A DNA stretch of 25,557 nucleotides from Candidatus Cloacimonadota bacterium. Its GTDB lineage: Bacteria > Cloacimonadota > Cloacimonadia > Cloacimonadales > Cloacimonadaceae. The notes under the pieces are model-generated. The model saw only the letters and a list, made by a program, of their open reading frames with translations, had not been told where the DNA came from and made no database searches. Below, piece after piece: positions 22,471 through 25,557 of this stretch (position 1 is the stretch's first letter; each line of letters starts with the position of its first letter). Where the stretch lies: the NCBI GenBank assembly GCA_023421135.1, contig JAEZUG010000048.1, positions 1-25,557 on the forward strand. Reading direction: 5' to 3'. A program made the translations under genes and the position numbers.

Positions 22471-24504
22471 ATGAAAAAGACCTACAAAGACCTGCTGCAG
22501 GAACTCCTCAGCTACAAACCCACCTACACAGCGCAGATTAAACGCCTCAGCGATCTTCAAATCTCCCCCGATGCCCCCCACACAGAGTTTTTCCATAAGA
22601 CCAAAGCACTGGTCTTATCTGCAGAAAAGTTCAACCAGCTCATACAAACTGATCCTGAACTCAAGGGATTAAGCCTGGAGGAGCTCGAGAAGCTGAACAA
22701 GGAATTTTACCAAGAGCTCGATCCCAAAGAGGGTTATGGCACCAGCCTGGTGAATCCTGATTATGCTACAGGACTCTATGGGGAAGAGATGGGACATCTT
22801 CTCTGTAGCTTCTACACCAAGCTGCGCAGCTTCCGTCAGGATCTGCTAAAGAGCGACTACCTATCCCTAACGGAACTATTAAGCCTTTTCTTTGAGCTTT
22901 ATGAGCTTGAACTATCAGGAAATACTGATAACGGAACCTGGAAACAGATCTACAGAACCAAAAGCCTTCAAAACCTGAAGACAAAAGATTATCAGCAAAA
23001 TCTGCAAAGGCTCAGCCCCGAATTCAGCTTCTATAGAGACATTATCCAAACTGCCGATCTCTCCGATCTCCGCTACCTCTATCGCTATGGAGTCTATCTA
23101 AGTGAACACGATCTGGCCATGGCAAAGTTTATCAATGCCTATCCTGCCACAGAGCTGGAAGCCATTGCCGGCTACATAGTGAAGAGCTGGGTAGATGGCT
23201 TTGTGAGAGCCCGCAAGGACTACAAGATCAAGAAGTATGCCAATCTGATGATCCCCTGCGGCATGGAGCGGCTCGGTAAACTGATTATCACAGAGCTGGA
23301 TAAGCTTGGCCTGCAAGCTTTGGTGCCTCAGCCTCACTCCAATGGTATAAACCGCCAGGTCTCCTACGATCACCGCTTTGATACAGCCCTGCTTCTGGAT
23401 CGTGAGATGGTGGATATCAGCCTTAAACACGCAGAAGAAATCCTGGAAGAGCTCAAAGACCTGATCGGTCTGCAAGCCGGCCCCGTCTATGTGGAACTCT
23501 TTGGTGAGACTCCCTTCTCTCCGGATGCCAGGGCCACGGCACTCAAGCTTAGTAACGATCAGCAAGGTCTCTACCGGGAACTTACCGGAAAGAATGCCCA
23601 GCTTTATTACAAATACTATAAGCGTGATGAAGTGAGCTTCTGCATCATCGCCTTCCCCTCCACCGAGATCGGCGAGCGCTTCCCGGAAATCTTTGCCGAT
23701 ACCCTGAAGATCAACCTTCTCGATAGTGGTCATTATGCCAAAATCCAACAGCATATCATCGACGTGCTGGATACTGCCGAATACGTCCATGTGAAAGGCA
23801 GAGGCTCAAACGAGACCGACATCATGGTGCGTATGCATCCCATCACCGATCCCCTGAACCAGACCAATTTTGAGAACTGCGTGGCAGACGTCAATATCCC
23901 CGTCGGTGAGGTCTTCACCTCGCCCCTGCTCACCGGAACCAACGGTATTTTGCATGTGGAAGACATCTATCTGGGCAGCCTGCGCTACTTCAATATCAAG
24001 CTCAAGTTTGAAGATGGCTGGGTGAAAGACTATTCCTGCACCAATTTCCCGGATCCCGAAGAAGGAAAGAAGTATATCCATGAGAACCTGCTGCTTCCCC
24101 ACAACAGCCTTCCTATCGGAGAATTTGCCATAGGCACAAACACTCTGGCCTATCAGATTGCCAGAAAATACGATATTCTTTCCTTACTGCCGATCCTGAT
24201 CATCGAGAAGATGGGACCGCACTTTGCCATTGGCGACACCTGCTTCAGCCACGAAGAAGATGCCCCTCATCCCAGCTTTGTGAACGGTAAGGAAATGATC
24301 GCAGTGGAAAACGAGCACTCTGCCAAACGCAAGGAAGATCCCTTTGGAGCCTATACCCAGAAGCACATGGATATCACCCTGCCCTACGAAATGCTCGCCT
24401 CCATCACAGCTATCAGCAAGGACGGCTCCAAGACCGATATCATCCGGGATGGCCGCTTTGTGGTGCCGGGTACCGAGGAATTGAATATCCCGCTGGAACA
24501 GTGA
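22471..24504 (+). CDS. M29-family (thermophilic type) aminopeptidase with N-terminal extension
   Basis: 677 aa from the ATG at 22471, preceded by agaagg 6 bases upstream; the ATG at 22450 has no such site. M29 enzymes are two-metal aminopeptidases of about 410 aa. The M29-like part begins near residue 205 and carries the motifs: NIPVGEVFTSP (Glu480), IGEFAIG (Glu551), IEKMGPHFAIG (His584) and HMDITLPY (His632, Asp634). These align with the AmpS metal ligands. The AmpS catalytic tyrosine seven residues after the third-motif histidine aligns with Cys591. About 200 mainly helical N-terminal residues have no domain I recognise. It has no signal peptide, so it is cytosolic. It is monocistronic. 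Its stop codon TGA is the first triplet of a TGAACAG repeat. Confidence 0.82.
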   Translation: MKKTYKDLLQELLSYKPTYTAQIKRLSDLQISPDAPHTEFFHKTKALVLSAEKFNQLIQTDPELKGLSLEELEKLNKEFYQELDPKEGYGTSLVNPDYATGLYGEEMGHLLCSFYTKLRSFRQDLLKSDYLSLTELLSLFFELYELELSGNTDNGTWKQIYRTKSLQNLKTKDYQQNLQRLSPEFSFYRDIIQTADLSDLRYLYRYGVYLSEHDLAMAKFINAYPATELEAIAGYIVKSWVDGFVRARKDYKIKKYANLMIPCGMERLGKLIITELDKLGLQALVPQPHSNGINRQVSYDHRFDTALLLDREMVDISLKHAEEILEELKDLIGLQAGPVYVELFGETPFSPDARATALKLSNDQQGLYRELTGKNAQLYYKYYKRDEVSFCIIAFPSTEIGERFPEIFADTLKINLLDSGHYAKIQQHIIDVLDTAEYVHVKGRGSNETDIMVRMHPITDPLNQTNFENCVADVNIPVGEVFTSPLLTGTNGILHVEDIYLGSLRYFNIKLKFEDGWVKDYSCTNFPDPEEGKKYIHENLLLPHNSLPIGEFAIGTNTLAYQIARKYDILSLLPILIIEKMGPHFAIGDTCFSHEEDAPHPSFVNGKEMIAVENEHSAKRKEDPFGAYTQKHMDITLPYEMLASITAISKDGSKTDIIRDGRFVVPGTEELNIPLEQ

Positions 24505-24536
24505 ACAGAGATCAGTGAACAGTGAACAGACAGTGA
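24497..24536 (+). repeat. TGAACAG array overlapping the M29 stop codon
   Basis: Units tgaacag (24502-24508), then agatcag, tgaacag, tgaacag, and cagtgacgag. These are the same heptamers as at 15791 and 16004. The stop codon of the peptidase gene (24502-24504) lies in the first unit, so the repeat reaches the coding sequence. Confidence 0.75.
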
Positions 24537-24600
24537 CGAGAGACAAGTGCTGCGCTGCTCCCACTCTCCTGGTCTGCCAAACTCCGATTTGGCAGAAACG
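24531..24600 (+). repeat. Hairpin module, copy A
   Basis: cagtgacgagagacaag is followed by tgctgcgctgctcccac and then a perfect hairpin, tctgccaaa (24573-24581) with tttggcaga (24588-24596), around ctccga. The same order of blocks recurs on the minus strand at 25316-25426. The tgctgcgctgctcccac block alone is repeated at 24621-24637. Confidence 0.75.
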
Positions 24601-24666
24601 CTCCAGAAGTTCATTGTTAATGCTGCGCTGCTCCCACGGAGCTCTCCTAACTTCTAACTTCTCTGG

Positions 24667-24694
24667 TACCGGCGCTTCGGCAAGCGCCGGCACC
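24667..24694. repeat. Strong GC-rich hairpin
   Basis: ccggcgctt (24669-24677) and aagcgccgg (24682-24690) form a 9-bp stem with the tetraloop cggc. The stem extends by ggt/acc after one mismatch. There is no T-run, so termination is uncertain. It resembles REP-type palindromes. Confidence 0.6.
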
Positions 24695-24779
24695 TAACAC
24701 CCTATACGCTGGTTGAAAGATCACGGGGGACTTATCGCGTTGTAACGTTTCCACGTTTCCACGTCATCACGACATCGTG

Positions 24780-24840
24780 TACTGTCCCCTCACTTCTTAT
24801 AAGGTGACACTTTCCCCTCCGAGTGGACACTTTCCTGTGG
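24780..24840 (+). repeat. gacactttcc repeats, possible insertion-sequence end remnant
   Basis: gtgacactttcccc, gtggacactttcc and a weaker gtactgtcccc occur within 60 bases. Repeated short motifs of this type are found at ends of some IS21-like elements (general knowledge). There is no transposase in the window, so this is only a hint. Confidence 0.2.
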
Positions 24841-24931
24841 AATCTTTTCCGCACTTTCTGATCTCTATATTTCGCTGAGCGTTACGAAGGCCATATTTCT
24901 TTGATTAATCTTTTGTTGCTCAGAGCCACAT

Positions 24932-25150
24932 CCCTGAACCCCACGAAGTTTTTTGGTGCTCTCCGAAGCGCCACCACGTCACCACCTCAAAGCGCCACCA
25001 CGTCACCACGTCACCACGCCAAAGCGATACATCCCGGAACCCCGCAAAGTGTATTGCGCTCTCCGAAGCACCACCACGTCACCACGCCACCACGCCACCA
25101 CGTCACCACGCCAAAGCGCCACAACCCGGAACCCCGCTTTAGTGGGGTTT
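24932..25150 (+). repeat. Tandem composite minisatellite (caccacgtc type)
   Basis: Unit 1 (24932-25032) and unit 2 (25033-25124) share the order cc-g/t-gaacccc, gctctccgaagc, caccacgtcaccacg repeats, ccaaagcg. A third unit begins at 25125 and stops after ccccgctttagtgggg. Inside each unit a 9-base motif (caccacgtc or caccacgcc) is repeated up to five times. The minus-strand copy near the left end of the window (328-411) matches unit 2 plus the start of unit 3. Spacing and content do not fit a CRISPR array. Confidence 0.8.
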
Positions 25151-25315
25151 GAGAAGGTAGGCGGTGGTTTCAACCACCGTGCCAGATCGGGATCTTGCCC
25201 AACACCATAACCCGTGAGGGTTTCCAGACTTCGGGAGGATTTTAATCCGACCTTCATAGACACAGCTCGGCACAGCTATCGAGGAGGAGGATTCTCGCTT
25301 GGCGGGTTGCTGGTA

Positions 25316-25426
25316 TTCTGCCAATTCGGAGATATCGGGGTCCCCAAAGCGGAACAAAGTGAGGCTTTGGGGTGATTTGGCAGACCAATGCGGTGGAGCA
25401 GCGCAGCACTTGTCACTCGTCACTCC
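25316..25426 (-). repeat. Hairpin module, copy B (inverted, with an insert)
   Basis: On the minus strand it reads gagtgacgagtgacaag, tgctgcgctgctcc, ggtctgccaaa and then ttggcagaa, like copy A. Between the two tctgccaa arms it has a longer insert that contains its own perfect 9-bp hairpin, ccccaaagc (25342-25350) with gctttgggg (25364-25372). The two modules flank about 0.75 kb. Confidence 0.7.
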
Positions 25427-25430
25427 CCAA

Positions 25431-25449
25431 AAGCGACAAGATGTCGCTT
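25431..25449. repeat. 8-bp stem hairpin just before the intron-like sequence
   Basis: aagcgaca (25431-25438) and tgtcgctt (25442-25449) pair around aga. GTGCG of the putative group II intron begins 4 bases after it. Some bacterial group II introns insert directly behind such hairpins. Confidence 0.6.
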
Positions 25450-25452
25450 CCA

Positions 25453-25557
25453 GTGCGCCTGTGAGCGCTGCATATCAGATCGGTGCAAGTCCGATCCAGA
25501 GTATCGTCAAGCTCTGTAGCTGAAGGTAACTGCGTCACCGCGAGGTGGGGTGGAGAG
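25453..25557 (+). mobile_element. 5' end of a putative group II intron (runs off the window)
   Basis: The sequence starts GTGCGCC (25453-25459), matching the GUGYG 5' end of group II introns. The stem gatcgg/ccgatc (25478-25483, 25491-25496) around tgcaagt follows. Then comes gtagctgaaggtaactgcgt and a cacc-gcga-ggtg hairpin with a GNRA tetraloop (25536-25547). This wording (ggtgcaagtcc, then gaaggtaactgcg) is what I know from domain I of bacterial group II introns. The intron-encoded reverse transcriptase, domains V-VI and the 3' splice site would lie beyond the window. A cobalamin riboswitch shares ggtgcaagtcc, but the rest does not fit. Confidence 0.65.

Larger units (their letters stand above)
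24505..25452. other. Non-coding, repeat-dense accessory region
   Basis: I see no gene. Successive parts are: a heptamer array; a hairpin module with tgctgcgctgctcccac twice (24548-24564, 24621-24637); a strong GC hairpin; a stretch with cgtttccac units and gacactttcc motifs (24745-24840); tandem units of about 95 bases with caccacgtc (24932-25150); a short ggtggtt/aaccacc hairpin near 25160; and the inverted second copy of the hairpin module (25316-25426). Confidence 0.7.

Noticed and set aside
24780..24840. A complete insertion sequence
   Set aside because: Only short gacactttcc motifs are visible; no transposase or paired inverted ends can be found in the window.
24932..25130. CRISPR array in the caccacgtc repeats
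   Set aside because: The repeated units are 9 bases and contiguous, with no unique spacers of 25-40 bases, and there are no cas genes.
25478..25557. Cobalamin riboswitch
   Set aside because: ggtgcaagtcc is shared with the B12 box region, but the characteristic later box (gccactg type) is missing and the following sequence fits a group II intron.

Overview
The window looks like chromosomal DNA of a Gram-negative anaerobe of the FCB superphylum, most plausibly Cloacimonadota (inference; no marker gene was searched). lpxB shows a lipid A outer membrane. A glycyl-radical class III ribonucleotide reductase and a ferritin-like protein suit anaerobic life. Several promoter candidates combine TTGACA with a downstream motif that resembles the Bacteroidetes TAnnTTTG element.

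Layout: 1-1018 is non-coding and rich in hairpins and repeats. 1019-2662 (+) holds queC (7-deazaguanine/queuosine) directly abutting a cytosolic asparaginase. 2659-7941 (-) is an operon of nrdD, nrdG and a large radical SAM/DUF2344 fusion; it converges on the asparaginase gene with a 4-base overlap. 8849-13032 (+) is a three-gene envelope O-acylation cluster: two SGNH-type proteins and an MBOAT acyltransferase. 13214-15529 (-) is an envelope operon: a COG2426 membrane protein, lpxB and a DUF374 acyltransferase. 16088-18576 (+) is a very compact block: tadA, tRNA-Ser(CGA), then four overlapping genes for an ECF-type transporter. 18669-19172 (+) is a ferritin-like protein. 19176-21361 (-) holds rqcH (NFACT) and recO with a GTGA overlap. 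21448-22323 (+) is a membrane-anchored coiled-coil protein with a clear terminator. 22471-24504 (+) is a long M29-family peptidase. 24505-25557 is non-coding: minisatellites, an inverted repeat module, and what looks like the 5' end of a group II intron running out of the window.

The most interesting system is the ECF block. Its two ATPase-like proteins are each about half a normal ABC ATPase and are complementary. The first (123 aa) has the LSGGQ signature and D-loop but no Walker A, no Walker B acids and no switch histidine. The second (170 aa) has Walker A, Q-loop residue, Walker B D-E and switch histidine but no signature. Together they could build exactly one composite ATP site. The first of them starts 5 bases after the encoded CCA of the tRNA, so tRNA 3' processing would give it an almost leaderless mRNA.

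Intergenic regions carry several dispersed repeat families. One is a 59-base element present twice (58/59 identical), built of 11-base units of the atgggtgtc type and closed by a 12-base perfect inverted repeat. Others are heptameric TGAACAG arrays, a caccacgtc-type minisatellite at both window ends in opposite orientation, and an inverted pair of hairpin modules in the last kilobase.
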